Source: Macrobrachium rosenbergii
Taxonomy: Eukaryota; Arthropoda; Malacostraca; Decapoda; Palaemonidae
NCBI RefSeq assembly: GCF_040412425.1
Contig: NC_089763.1
Location: 52,006,587-52,070,586 of the forward strand
Direction: 5' to 3'
DNA length: 64,000 bases
Shown here: piece by piece, positions 1 through 13,093 of the stretch
Position numbering within the stretch: the first letter of the stretch is position 1
How the letters are laid out: each line of letters opens with the position of its first letter
Notes under the pieces: generated by a model
What the model saw: the letters and a program-made list of their open reading frames with translations, nothing else
What the model was told of the DNA's origin: nothing
The model's database searches: none
Program-made: the position numbers and the translations under genes

Positions 1-290
1 AGGCCAAGCACTGGGACCTATGAGGTCATTCTGAGCTGAAACAGAAATTGACAGTAAAAGACTTCAAAGGTGTAAAAGGAGAAAAACCTCACAGTTGAAC
101 CATGAATTAACTGTTAGGAGAGGGTGGAAAGTCAGATGGAAGAAAGAGAATATGAAGGAGGTACTGTAAAAGAACGAAAGGGGTTATAGCCAGAAACCGA
201 AGGCACGCTGCAAATAACCTTAAGTAATCCCTACAGTGCAGCGCATGAGGTGCACTGACGGCTCTTATCCCCTACAGGGACCAAAAAGTA
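1..290 (-). repeat. Interspersed repeat I, copy 1
   Basis: It shares ordered blocks with copies at 13.1, 31.2-31.8 and 37.4 kb: CCAAGCACTGGGACCTATGA, GACAGTAAAAG, TTAACTGTTAGGAGAGGGTG, GAAAGAGAATATGAAGGAGG, and GCGCATGAGGTGCACTGACG near its end. In the opposite orientation the block reads GCTGAATGACCTCATNGGTC. It is non-coding and its repeat class is unknown. Confidence 0.75.
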
Positions 291-2099
291 AAATAATTTT
301 GTTCATATTTTAAAAATTAATTACAAATATGTATAATCTTAAATAGATGCATTATAGGCCTATTCTTGTTTTATGTTATTTTGCCATAATTAATATTTAT
401 TCTCATTTAAAAACTGACTTGCATATATGGTTTATAACCATGAATAAACATACAAAGGCTTAATCTGTTACAATAGCTTGTGGATTTTGCTTGTCTAAGC
501 AAAGTCACATTCATATTGATTTCAATGAAATCTACAATACATTCAGGAATGATGCTGCCACTTTCAGCATTCATCATACACAATTATTTTTCCTGTGGAA
601 AGATTGCAAAATTGGAAATATATTATTCTGGCAACCATATCAATTATTAAAAAATAAGGAAATCCAATAAATCATTAATTTATGTATAAACCCTTTTAAA
701 TTTAATAAAACTCAACACTGTGTTCTTGACCAGTAATTACTATCTGTCCGGGGACAGAAAGCAAATCGAGCTAAAAAAGTGCACATGCACAGGTTGTTTG
801 GCCAGAGGCAAATCGACTGAGATGAGCTTTTGCTCAGGTTGCCTGTGCAGGCAGGGAAAACTCTGCTGGTTGTTGTTGTTGTTGTGCTGGTTGTTCACAT
901 TAACGTTCAGGTTTGCCTGCACAGGCCAACTGTGCAAGGATTACTGAATGTTAGCGGCGGCCTCTAGGCAAGATGCTTTTCGGTCCAAAAGGAGCTTGGA
1001 TAATTACACAACCTGCTGAGCAGTCATCACAAATCCCAGAGTGGTTTCTGGGGACAAGTGGATGTTATCCCTCAGGTACAATGAGGTGAATCTGGTCTGA
1101 TTTTTCAAACATCTGCCCTCAATACCCATGTTACCAAAAAGTTATTCAGAAATGCACAAGACAGTTCATGCCCCCTGACTTGTGAGTTTTCACACAAACT
1201 GCATGACTGTCTACTTTGCTGGAAGTGTATTAAGCCCATCTGATTATTACCAAAAAGGCAGAAAAAAAAATGAAATTTTCATAATAAAACAAGGTTTTAT
1301 ATATACTTACCAAGTAATTACACAGTTACTAGTTTCTACTTTAACAGCAAGCTTTAGACTGAAATTCGCAGTAGCGTTCTTTTGTTTTAGTGCAGGTAAG
1401 TACCCTGCCCACTTCTGGGGAAGTATAGGTACAACATAGCTGAAGAGCTCAGTTCATTTATGCTTGAAGTCCATGCGTAGGGAGGCAAGACGGGCTCCGA
1501 TCATATAATTACTTGGTATATATAAAACCTTATCTTACTATAAAAATGTCATTTTTATATATGTAACTTACCAAGTAATTACATAGCTGAATCCCACATT
1601 GATAGGAGATAGGAAGCATGGACATGTACTAAAAAAATATTTATAAATGGAAATGCATTTGAAATAGATAAAAAGCTAGCACTGTGGTAATGCTTGTTGT
1701 AACCTTACCTGGGGAGAGAGCAAGAGCAGGAAGATAATGCCTCTTGGTCATTGCTCATCTCGACCCATAAGGACATGACCGGTAATGTCAGGAGTTGCCC
1801 CTACTTCAGTGGGAGCTTTGTGGTCATGGAGTACTCCTATGACTTGACAAAGCTAAACAAAACAATTGCCCTTATATACCCTGGGCACGAAAATACAACC
1901 AAAAAGACCATAAAAAACTATGTTACCTGAACACCAATTTATAAACACTACCCATCCATTAAAAACAAACACTACCCACCCATTAAAAACAAAGACTGGA
2001 GGGTACGCCAGGCACCAAGTACCCCCAGGCTTCCCAAGTAACTCAACAACCTTAAACAAGGCGAGGAGATAAAGGAAAATAGAAAAATCACTCCTACCC

Positions 2100-2229
2100 C
2101 TCATTCCCTAGTGCCACACCAGCCACAGAGAACAGACCCAGCTTAATTTAGTCCTCAACAGTGTTTCAACATCAAGTAAATACTGGTTGGCGAAGACCAA
2201 GTGACTCTTCCAGTAGGTCGATTGGATAA

Positions 2230-2260
<31 letters not shown>

Positions 2261-2900
2261 ATTGTGCTTAAAAGCAAACAATGTGGCTACTGCCTGCACT
2301 TCATGGGCTTTTATCTTTAACAAAGGTAAATTATTTTCTTGAATCCCAAAGTGAGATTCAGCAATGGAGAGAGGGCGCAAAGGTGAGCACCAGAGGTTAT
2401 GAAAATCCCCACTGATATTCTTGGTTTTCTATGCTCTCACTGGGCACAACACTCTCTTGGTCCGAAGGTCCCACCAAATCCGTAAGACTGTGAATGGATA
2501 AAGAACGAGGCTATGGATTAGAAGGGTTCTTATTCTTTGCTAAGAACCCTAAAATGTATGTACATACTGTAATGCATTCTCTTGGGAGAAACCAACCTGT
2601 TTATCCAGAGCTTGCAACTCACTGACTCGTTTTGCTGTGGCTAGGGTGACTAAAATTAAAGTCTTTCTGGATAAATCCCAAAAGATGTGTGAAGGGGTTC
2701 AAAAGGAGGGCCTGATAACTAATGCAGTATTACATCCCGGTTCTAAGAAACCGGAGATTGAATGTTCCATTTTGTAGCATCAAAAGACTTAAGTCCGAAA
2801 TATCTGGGTTTGAAGAAAGATCCAAACCTCTATATGCTTGAACACTGAATTCACCATAGATCTGTAGCCCTTGATCATAGTGTGATGTCCTTAGGAGATC
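2100..2900 (-). pseudogene. Tyrosine recombinase remnant of DIRS copy D
   Basis: Segments in several frames are MIKGYRSMVNSVFKHIEV (about 2870), TLATAKRVSELQALDKQVGF (about 2640, catalytic arginine retained) and KIKAHEVQAVATLFAFKHN (about 2310). The second arginine of H-x-x-R is glutamine here (HEVQ). A C-terminal QSTYWKSHLVF follows. A (TC)n run on the coding strand (plus-strand (AG)n, 2233-2262) interrupts the C-terminal domain. Confidence 0.72.
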
Positions 2901-3399
2901 CAGGAACGTAGGTGCGGAGACAGACCAGTGTGACGCGAGGGGTGACCAAGAGACTAATGGTAGTAGATATTCCTCCCGAAGGACATCCACTACCCAGGTC
3001 TCAGCTCTGTACCACTGCCATGTTGCCCAATGGCTCGATAGGCAACCCCCCAACTTTGGCAGCAGTTAGGGGGAACGCCACCCCTAGCATTTCCCCTTTT
3101 TCTTCTTCCCCTTGCCCCCTTTACCAGACTGGAAAGGGGGCTGAAAGGGACGTTAAAGCCCATCCTTTCCAGAGGAAGAGGGAGGCTGGGTGTTCCCACG
3201 GGATCCCTTCGAATACTGGGACTTCTTAGGGGCCAAGGAAGTGCTAGCCTGGTCCGAAGGCCAGGCCACAGTGGAGCACAAAGACCTGGAGGTCTTAGCC
3301 ACTGCCTGGTGGACAAGGCAGTCGCTGTCATCAGCCCGACACTACAAGTAACTCTCTAGGGAAGAGAGAGGCAGAACCAGCAACAGTCCATTCCGCAGG

Positions 3400-3978
3400 G
3401 TCATTGCCGACACGGGTCCCACAGACCTGGCGAAGCTAGAAAGAACAATGTCTCTTCACTTAAGAACCAGGTTGGCCCACAGGTTTGCCGTCTGGCGGGT
3501 GGGGTAGGAGATGGCACAGTCTCCCGAAAGCAGAGTCCTGCCCAGATACGATAGCGCCCGAGGAGGCAGCCACTTTGGATATTGTGAACGACCACAGGTC
3601 CAACCAGGAAATTGCCTGGAAAGCCGCCATGGCGGTGGCTTCCAGGGTTGCTGCCTCTTGCTGCGAAAGAGAAATACCCTCTGCAGTAAGTTGCTGCAAC
3701 AAAAGACCTGGGCCTAGACAAACCAGGTCTGGGTCAACCTGCTTAGGCGGCAATGGCCCTTCTGAGGGTATGTAGAATCGCTTCTGTCGAGACAGAGGAG
3801 GGGGAACCAGCTTGTCCGAGCAGTTTGAACGAAGCAAATTGTCTTGCCCAGACACAAGACCACTCATTTGGTCGAAAACCCCCTCGGTTAGCGTGGACCA
3901 CAGCAGCCCCACCTTGGGTTCCTTTTTCAGACCCCAGAAGGATTCGAGGCGCGAGAGACTATCCACAGACGAGGCCAC
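3400..3978 (-). pseudogene. Gag-like ORF of DIRS copy D
   Basis: This 172-residue open frame has DKLVPPPLSRQKRFYIPSEG and a capsid-like AISWLDLWSFTISKVAAS, similar to the LDLCLSTLLDIV segment of element F. Beyond its end another frame reads AISYPTRQTANLWANLVLK, which matches ISYQIANLWTSLVLRRMD of element F. The copy is therefore frameshifted and its gag is closer to the F family than to copies A and B. The terminal repeats are of the A/B type, so copy D may be a related lineage or a recombinant. Confidence 0.6.
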
Positions 3979-4169
3979 CGTCCATTCCCCGAAGTCATTG
4001 TGCTGACAAATCAGCGCAGATACCTCTGCAAAGGTCCTCTATATTTCAAGGGTGTCCGCACCAAAACACAAGAGCGCTACAGCGAATTTCAATTCTAAAG
4101 CTGCCGTTAAAGTAAAAACTAATAGCTACGTAATTACTTGGTAAGTTACACATATAAAAAAAGGATGTT

Positions 4170-5800
4170 TCTGGACAAAAATGATTTCATGCATTTGTCA
4201 GTACAGTAAAGAGGCATCAACAATGACCTAAGAGGTTGGATCCAACCTGAGTAGCACCTAAGGCTTATACTGGGCATAGAGTTCTTTCGTTTGGACCACC
4301 AGTAAGGTCCCAGACTGAAAAACAAAACCTCTCTAATATAGTTAAGAACTAAAGAGTTCTGGCTTTCTGCCACAAACCCAGGAACTAATAAGTCAAGAGA
4401 TTCCAACCCTTTGAATACTGGACAAGAGAGCTGTGTCACTTGCCAATATACTGTGTAATGGCCAAAGCTAGCAAGAAGACTTACTTGAGTGTGAGATCTA
4501 AGTCCAAGGCCTCCCTCAAGGGGTCATACAGTGGTTAAGTTAGCCTACAGAGGATGAGTCACCTCCCATTTCTGAGGCCAAGACTTCAAAGTTCCTTAAA
4601 GCCATAAACAATGCAACCAAAGAGATTTATGCTCTTCAGTCTGAAGGCCTGGTTCAAGGCAACAATAGCCTTTCACCATAAAGACTGAGAGAAGCCTGCC
4701 TCAACAAAGGTAGATGAGGTGGTTCTGAATCCACTGGCAGACACACTGCAGACAATGCAGAGGTACTTCCTGGTGGACTGATGGATGGGTGCTTTAATGT
4801 ACACATCCTTCAGATCCACAAAAGGCATGACATCATCTTCCTTGCTGGAATCCAAACTGATCATGCCATTTCCACCTTATTTTGAGTTTGAAGGAGAATC
4901 TAGTTCAAAAGAATAGAGATTGATGACCAGTCTCCAAGGGGAAGAGGCAACTGTACAACCCCGCATGTTGGTCTATAAATAACATTGCATTCTTCTTCAA
5001 CATCCCTTCCACCTCCACCAACAGAGTCAATGCTTTCAGGATCCTGGAGAATACAAAGGGAAGAGTACCAGTCTCAGAAATAGGGATAAGAGGCAGTCTA
5101 TGAAGGACACCCATCCATAAGAGACACTACTCAGGCTCCACTCATCTCCACCACATTACCCCTGGCATGACAGATATTCCTTATCCCTTACTCAAGAAAA
5201 CTGGAGAAGGATGCTACCCACTCAGTATACACCCCCTTCTCTCTCTTTTCCTTACCAATCTTCCTGGCTAGAGATGGAGGGAGAGACTGACAAGGTTAGG
5301 AAGGCTCCTTGCAGTTTCTATTGGAGGACGACTCGGTTCCTTGTCTGTTTTATGGAGGGCAGGCCCCTCCTAATACCAGACTTTGAAGGCTTGGCCACAG
5401 TTCCCTTTGAAGTCCCACAGGACTTATAAGTGTACCACATGGTGGATTAAAGTGTCCTGGCTCTCAGAACTACTCCTCTCAATGCCACCTCAACTTACTC
5501 CTTGACTGTATAAAGAGGAACCAAGACCTGTCTGTTCCACATACTACTACTACTACTCTCAAGTGAAACTTGAGAGACAAATTTAATCTATGGATCATCT
5601 GTGTTAGTTGAGTTTCCCTGAAAAGTAACTTGCTTGACTCCTGGATAGCAGGAAACCTGATTAGCATAGAAAACTGTTGACCTGATTCAAAACACCACCA
5701 GCAAGCAGCAACCACAGCAGTTGCAACAAAATCCTTGCCTCCTGAGTAAACCCTATACTCTATCAACAAGGTTTCAATAATGGGGCAGTGGTTATCTCTC
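4170..5800 (-). mobile_element. Decayed DIRS-like element E (second family), RT and gag remnants
   Basis: Minus-strand fragments match RT: PISETGTLPFVFSRILKALT and AGLYSCLFPLETGHQSLF parallel element F, PFVDLKDVYIKAPIHQSTRKY is a motif A region, and GPYWWSKRKNS is the thumb. Upstream (5770-5480) is a gag-like tail with a run of valines. Many stops are present. DIRS copy D abuts it at 4162, so D was probably inserted into E. The part of E beyond D (below 1270) is not convincingly recognisable. Confidence 0.55.
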
Positions 5801-6604
5801 AGAGATAATTAGGTTCACAAACAGCCAAACTTTCCATTCCAACTCTACTAAATGGGGTCTGAACACAGAAAGACACTCAAGTCTTAAAATTCCCTAAAGC
5901 AAGAACTGGATTCTCTCCCATGAGAGAAACTGACATACCAGTCTGCACTCTCAGACATTAGACACAACCAATTTGACCTAGCTGTACCAGCTGCTAAAAG
6001 AGTCTAGGAGTTGTAACTAGTCAAAATAATTTTCCACAATCTCAAACTTCACTTAAAACAATTTTGACGTTAACTCTTAACTGCTCAAAACTGTAGTTCA
6101 TACTCTCATAACTAGTCAAAACCAAACTAGAAGCTATGAATGAGCATTAGCATGTGCTATTGTGCACGTGCACCACAGCTTAAACTTTGAACATCCTCAG
6201 GGTTTACTCATTCCTGTGCACATGACTCACTAAAATACCATGAACACTTTGCTACATGTACATAATATAGGGACCATGTATGCATAAACTGGAATTCCAA
6301 ATGAACTCAACACCACTAAAGGGTTTGCACACATACAACATTCAAATACCAAATAGTAATATGCAATAGAGAATAGTAGTACATGAACACCCTGTCCACA
6401 CATACACCAAGCAAGAAACCAAGAGGGCAGTGGTAATTCTACCATCAATACTTTGGGAAAAGCAGTGTACAAGCCACTAGTGGACCCCAGTCCACAAAGG
6501 CAAAATGACTTGGGGTACCGAGTACCATCCGTCTGTATGTGCACAGTCTAAAGACTATCCATACACCAAGTGAAGGTTGGTTGCTTGGTTTATGGATTTA
6601 TGGC

Positions 6605-6660
6605 ATACATGCCAAGCACTGGGACAACTGAGGCCATTCAGTGCAAAAAGGAAAGGGGTT
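6605..6660 (-). repeat. Interspersed repeat I fragment
   Basis: ACATGCCAAGCACTGGGACA followed by ACTGAGGCCATTCAG matches the end of repeat I; GGAAAGGGGTTATA follows as a possible remnant. The rest of 5.8-8.27 kb shows no other recognisable element or gene. Confidence 0.55.
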
Positions 6661-8271
6661 ATACTGCACAACCCATTCCTTTGGTATGCAAGCAAGTAAA
6701 ACCATCAAACCATCAACACCACTGGTACCACTCAATGTGCCACAGGCCATGGACAACCCATTCCAAGCCGTGGTCATCCATCTTTTGAAGTTCTTTGGTG
6801 AAAGCCAAACCAGTCAAAGTCACATGAGAATGTTTGTGTGTTATCATACAATCTGAGGTCAATGATGAACCAAGAGCAGTCAAGGCTCAGCATTTTCACA
6901 TGCAAACACATCATCCTGGTACCTGTGAATGTAATACAATAGAGCAGTCTTGTGCAAATCCCATCCATACATGCACAGTCCGGGGACCATCCACACACTT
7001 AAATCAGGGATAACACTGGTTTTACCATGTTGCAATTCTGACTAAACACAAGTGGAGAGTTATGAGCATTCCTAAAGTCCACAAAACACAAGCTGACCTG
7101 TAGTACCAAGCTTGCTTGCTGAGACATCAGACATAACTTCCACAAGTGAAAGAATACCACCTCCCCATCCTAGGAACAGGTAATCATTCAAAGGAGGAAG
7201 AGAGACCTTGACAACAATGAGGATGAAGGAAAACACTTACTCTACTTCTACTTGCCTCTATCACTACCTGAAGCTCAACAGTACTGAGCTCCTAGTGGGT
7301 GCAACAACAGCAAACTGTAGCAGTCAAGTGGTAGTGTAGGCATTTTGTTAACTCACCTTCCTGCGTGTACCCGCCTCTCAGCCAAGCAAATGGTGCACAT
7401 ATGGAGGGAATGGGGGTTTGGAGGTGGGGAGTACAAAGTGGCAGGCAGATGCTTCTAGCCTTTCTCCTATACCGAAATCTTTCAATAACAGTTGCAGATC
7501 CTGTCCCTACAAAGAACTAACTGTGAGGATTCACCTCAATGGAGGGTGTGAAAGGCTACACACTCGCTCACACCCTTCACACCTGTTATTCACACTATTT
7601 ACCTATGGTAAAGTGAAGAAAACACTCATAACAAAAACCTAATTTCCAACTAAGCAGTCAGCAGAAGTGCAACGAAGTGTTCTCATTACGAGCAATCAAA
7701 ACATACTTGATGACAGCCAGCAAAAGCAAGTATTCCCCTACTCACCTTCCTCAACCACAAGTTAACTACCTTTCAAGTTTCAATGACCGATTCCAGCTCG
7801 TGCTGAGGGTACTCCTACATAAAAGGCAAGGGTTTGTATTTCCATAGGAACACAGCAGTTTGACACTGGTCAAAAAGGAATGATCTTCTCGATGAATCCA
7901 AACTATGTTGTTCAGTAACTGGCCAAAGGCTTTCACAATCTGTAAAAAAACTTTTTCTCATTCTCTAAGTCAACCAGCAGAAACAATTTGCATAAAAAGT
8001 ACACTTATCCATTTCTCGGTGACCAAACACTAGGTAAGAAGACATTTTTCTTCTTAAACACTGGTCATGTCTAGTATGGCACTGACAGTATGATTCCAAT
8101 GCTTGTGGTCTCCTAATTGAAAGGAGTACTTTGGTGGAAAGTACTTGAGTGGAAGGTAATTTACTGATTGTGCTTGGCAAGGCACACTGTCAAGCTCTCT
8201 TATCAATAGCAGATCATTTTGTGCTCTATGATCTACTAGAGATGATATGTTTCAGTGTCTCATGTCAATTA

Positions 8272-8443
8272 ATTGGTAATCTAATGTCAGCTACAGAACC
8301 TAAGTTCCACTGACTATTGACATAAAATTGTTGTTGGGTGCCATAGTTTAATATCCAACTGTCCACTGCACAAAAATTGTCATCCTTAGTGACCGGTCAA
8401 AAGTTTTCAGCTTACTTCACAATGGTCGAAAAAGGTAATCTAT
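8272..8443. repeat. Left direct repeat bounding the ~400-bp tandem array
   Basis: This ~170-bp block (ATTGGTAATCTAATGTCAGC, GAACCTAAGTTCCACTGACT, TTTAATATCCAACTGTCCAC, AAAAGTTTTCAGCTTAC, AGGTAATCTA) occurs again in the same orientation at 10722-10909. Confidence 0.85.
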
Positions 8444-8449
8444 GGTAAA

Positions 8450-10540
8450 ATGGGAGGAGATTTCAAGTAATATTCAATCATGTACCTTCACCAAGCATCA
8501 CACAAAGAGGCAAGACATCTCAACACAATATTTCAGCTTTACATGAAAACAACACAAAAACTTTTTTCATACCACACCAAGCCAACTTTAGTCGAAAACT
8601 TCCCCAGAAATTCTTTCATCATTTTGTCTTAATTTTTGCACCTGTTCAATATTGGCTGTTACAAAAAGTTTTATATCAGAAAACCTTGCAATTTTAATAA
8701 CAACAGAAAATAACTCATGGTTGACAGCTTTTATCAGTTTCAAGACACAATATTTTCATATAAATCTGATAACTGCCAAAATTTCAACCACTCAGGCTCA
8801 TTTCGAGCTAAATGGTCAAAACACAACATCATCACTAAAACTAAAAATTCTAGTAATATTCAATCATTTTACCTTAAATTTTGCAGACAATTGAAAGTCT
8901 AAAGGCAATATTTCGATTTAACCCAAACTTTTTTGAAAAAATTTTTTCATAACTTACGAAACAGCGCCAGAAATTCACCAACCCCACACACAAATCACAA
9001 ATGTTTGCACTGATTTTTTATTAGAAATAAACGTTAAATTAAGTTTTATAAACAGAAAGAGAACTGCGCAATTTCAGGTGTAGAATACAAACCAAAATAA
9101 CTCACAGATTATCAACAGTCTCTTTTATCAGTTTTAAAATATTTTCATATAAATCACGATAACTGCCAAAATTTCAAACAACAAGCCAACATCTTAAACC
9201 ACTTAAAAATCAATGGTCGAAATAAAAGACAGACAATTATAAGCTAAAATCTTACATTCTAGTAATATTCAATCATGTACCTTCATTTGCAACAAACTAG
9301 AATCTCTAAACAAATTAAAAATTTATGCAGCCATTTCTGATAAAAAAAACTTAAAACATCTAGGTCCCCATGGCACACAAACACTGACAAACATCTCAAC
9401 TATTCTACGCACACTGTTGTACCGTAATTTTGAAACTCGGAAAACATTAGTCTAAAACCAAACATAAACTTTTATACATGAAAATGTCATACAGATTTCA
9501 TGTAGAATACAACAGAAGATAGCTCATGGTTGTAGCTTTTATCAGTTTTGAAATTTTTCATATAAACCACTGATAACTGCTCAAATTTCAACCACCACGG
9601 TCAACTTTAACGCCAACGAAATGGTCAAAAAATGCAAGATGGCATTAACTAAAACTCTTACATTCTAGTAATATTCAATCGCTAATCTTCATTTTGCAAT
9701 AAATTTGAAGTCTCTAGCACAATGTTTAGACCATTTATGGTGAAGTTTACAAAAAACATTTTCACAACAACACCAAACGCTGGCTCGCCAATTACTTGAC
9801 ATCTCAGAAATTTTTACACTACAATGGCTAGTCATCCAAAATATTTGCGAACGGTTTTATATTAGCTCCATCCTAAGTCCAAAGTTTTTTAATATTGAAA
9901 ATGACATACCATTTCACCACCTAACAACAATACAACATAAAATAACTCACGTTGTAACAATTTTATCAATTTTGACAAAAATATTTTCATATAAATCAGA
10001 CGATAAACACAAAAAACTTTGACAGATTACAGGTCAAAAACAAGTTAACTCACTAGTCACAACAAAGAACATTGTACAGACCCACAAACTGAACAACACC
10101 ACAATTCCACAAAACACTGAAACAAAAGTCTAGTAATCACATACAACACTTCAATCAATTTGCTCACATTTTTCAACAAATGCAGGTCTCTAAATGCACA
10201 AGATCACTAACAGGCACAACATTTTGACAACAAAAAAAACACTTTTTACATATACAAACAATATATGCATCATTTTGTGATAATATTTTCTGCCTGTTGC
10301 TTTGATCGTTTTTCAATTTGTTATATACAAAACAAAATCATTGCAATTTAGTGTACAATACAACTAAAAAATTAACTCAAGATTTAACCATCAGGCAACA
10401 CTTAGACATGATTTGTATACAATTATATAAGAGCATTTTTTTAAACTGTCACATACAGCCAATATTTATATATGATATTTTTTCATTTCTGATGGTTGCA
10501 TACAAACACAGACAATACAAAATCTTGAATTCTAAAATGA
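8450..10540. repeat. Diverged tandem array, period about 400 bp, about five units
   Basis: Ordered blocks recur: AATAACTCAYGGTT, CTTTTATCAGTTTYRA, ATTTTCATATAAATCWGATAACTGCCAAAATTTCAA, AATGGTCRAAA, and TTCTAGTAATATTCAATCA. The last motif starts near 8462, 8846, 9256, 9662 and, degraded, 10128. Spacings are 384, 410, 406 and 466 bp. Units are strongly diverged, so the array is old. No ORF is conserved between units, and it is probably non-coding satellite-like DNA. Confidence 0.8.
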
Positions 10541-10721
10541 ACTCTTAATCTTAAAAACAAAAGCACATCCATACTGACCTCACCAGACAAAAAAACTTTT
10601 TTCCCAACAACAAAATACTCGGCACCCCCTACCCAACATAAGCAGCACAGAAACACAGCTCTCAAGATTGGAGAGAGTACAATTTTGTAAATAGAGGTCT
10701 CAGCAATTTAAGGGTACAAAC

Positions 10722-10909
10722 ATTGGTAATCTAATGTCAGCTGCAGAACCTAAGTTCCACTGACTATTGCTCATCAAGTGTTGCACTTACCACTATAGTT
10801 TAATATCCAACTGTCCACTGCACAGTAATTGTCATCAGATCCAGTGACGTGGTGTTTAAAAGTTTTCAGCTTACTGGCATAACAGAGTCTAGTGAACCAG
10901 GTAATCTAC
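10722..10909. repeat. Right direct repeat bounding the tandem array
   Basis: Same blocks and orientation as 8272-8443 with small insertions (for example TGCTCATCAAGTGTTGCAC). The distance between the copies is 2450 bp, about six times the array period. Confidence 0.85.
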
Positions 10910-11808
10910 AACAACCAATGGCCATTTCATTCTCACACTAAAAAACTTCACCTTCACTAGGCTTAACAGGCATGAAAGATTTTGTTTACCAGCATTTTTC
11001 CAAATACTGTATTACTGTATATATGTAATTCAATTGAGTTTTCCCATTCTCAAGCTCTTCAAACTTATCCATATTTCAAGAAAAGGAGAAATTTAAAAGC
11101 ATGTGGTTATTTATATCTTTTTTTTTTTCACCCTCACCTTTCCACTAGTGATAAGCTACATCACATCAAATGAAGCAAGGTTTGTAAGTTGCAGTCTCCA
11201 CAACATACTTTCCTTAACACAAGCAACATACTGCTATGACAAATTAGAAGAAAATTCAGAATTATTCCATTTTTACAACGAATTCAGCAATTTAACCATT
11301 TTAATACTGCTACCAAACGGGAATTTAAATATGCAACAGTACCATAAACACCAGCTTTTGCAAGTAAATGGTACCATTCTGCACCAATTAATATTTCTTT
11401 AATAATATAGCCTAACATGATTTGGTGGCATTAATCTTCAACATGAATTAAATCATTAATTACAATCAATCACTATTCCTGGAAAAAATACAGTATTAGC
11501 CCAAATTTTTGTGAACAGCAGTATGCTACACAGTACTTGAACCTGCACCTGTCATAAAGCACTTGTAAAACAAATGACTAAACTCAATGCCACCTCAAGG
11601 TCACCTGATAAAACAATAAATCAACAACAATTGGCACATAAGAGAAACTAACCCTTTTAATGCTTGTGCTTAATCTCTGGATGAGACCTGGCTGTGAGAT
11701 GGGGTCATTAGCTTCTAACACATCTTGCATCATCCTGAAACTAGAGAGATCATCATTACATTACTGCAATTTCAAAACATTATCATATCATAAATACAGG
11801 ATAATTTG

Positions 11809-12068
11809 CATTTTCCCTAGATATACAAAGTTGATGTCTTATATGGATAGACAGTACCTTTGGATGCAGTTGGTCCAGTCACTGAATCTCTGTAAAGAGG
11901 TTATTAACAAGCAGCAAGCAAGAGGGGTTGGGGAAACCAGCCCCACTCACCTAGCCTACCACAGTTATTTTCCCCTTCATACACTAATAGGAACAAATGC
12001 AGGGATGGCTAAAGATGGAGTTACAATAAAAGACTTAAGGTTTGTTTACCTTGGAAAAATAAATCTTA
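11809..12068. mobile_element. Possible small inverted-repeat element
   Basis: ATTTTCCCTAGATATACAAAG at 11812 is roughly the inverse of GGTTTGTTTACCTTGGAAAAAT at 12040. The motif resembles the TATACCTAGGAAAAATACAAATT at the edge of element G (13490). It could be a non-autonomous derivative of that family; the repeats are short and imperfect. The remaining sequence of 10.91-13.09 kb shows no gene I can support. Confidence 0.35.
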
Positions 12069-13093
12069 AATGTGCATTTTCCATAGGTGCAAAAACCTGA
12101 AATACACCTAAATGAGCATCTTTCATTGCAAGCTGAAGACAGTGTGGTAGGTTAAGTTTGGGTTTGTATGATGAAAGACGTTTGCATGAATTAATTGTTC
12201 CGTTTTGTTTGTTGTGATGTTTTTATTTTTGTTTGATTTTTTGTTGTATGTCAAGAAGAAGTACACTAGCTAAGTCTGTTTTTTTGTTTTTACTTCCAGT
12301 TTGCTGAATGTGTCGGAGTGGTGTGGCTTGCTCCCTCCCCTTCAACCCAAGGTGTAAGCAGCTGCCTACCATGTGGTGGTGGCATACAGAAAAAAATAAA
12401 TAAATAAAAATTGAAGACAGAGGACACTTACTGTGGTAGAGTGTTTTTGAAATAGCAGAAAGGATAAGACAGAGAAGTGATAAGGAACAGAGAGCGTGAA
12501 GCTGCCAGACAGCAGGAAAGAAAATATTTGGTCAGGCTGTTTTGTTTTTTCTTCCTGTTCCTCCATACACGACTCTATAACCTTAAAGGTGCTCATCTCG
12601 ACACATTTGCTGCAAGGAAAGTGCGATGAAATCCACAACTGACTGATGTTGAGCAAGTTAACTCCCAATTGGAAGAAGACGTGATAAGAGACCATAGTTG
12701 GTGCAGAACGTTGTAGATTTAGGTTAAGAATTAGGTTTAGGGTAATATTAAGACTGAAATAGCTTAAGTTGCAATTCTTTAGGTTAAGGTTCTTTTGATA
12801 GAAGGGCGGGGAAACTATAGGATTAAGACTGAGAAGAATAAGTTTGATGAACTATAGTGATCGTATAAAGTTTTTTTTGGTCATTGTAATATTTAAGGAA
12901 GTAAAGTAGGTTAAGGAAAGCAGAGGGTTTTATTTTGTAACCTCTAAATTTGTTCCCATCATACTGCCCCAATTGTGTACTATGAAAAGCCCCTACAACA
13001 GTTATTGAACTTGGTAACAAGATTATTAACCAGTAGTTACCAGGGTTGATTTGGGGAATATCCTCACAAAACTACTGTCACCAAGCATCTTTT

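Larger units (their letters stand above)
1270..4162 (-). mobile_element. DIRS-like retrotransposon, copy D, internally deleted
   Basis: The ends resemble those of copies A and B: 1305-1385 is the inverse of 4070-4147, both with ACCAAGTAATTAC and CTTTAACGGCAGC-type blocks. A second inner motif lies at about 1560-1590. The coding part on the minus strand is only a gag-like segment (3978-3000) followed directly by tyrosine recombinase (about 2900-2110). RT, RNase H and the connecting domain are missing. The internal deletion gives a ~2.9 kb derivative that could only move with proteins supplied by full-length copies. Confidence 0.8.

Noticed and set aside
720..947. Overlapping small ORFs around a (GTT)n run on both strands
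   Set aside because: Low-complexity translation with no motif; the two strands are equally open.
11660..12100. 146-codon plus-strand open frame
   Set aside because: It overlaps the inverted-repeat candidate at 11809-12068 and shows no domain. It is likely non-coding repeat sequence.
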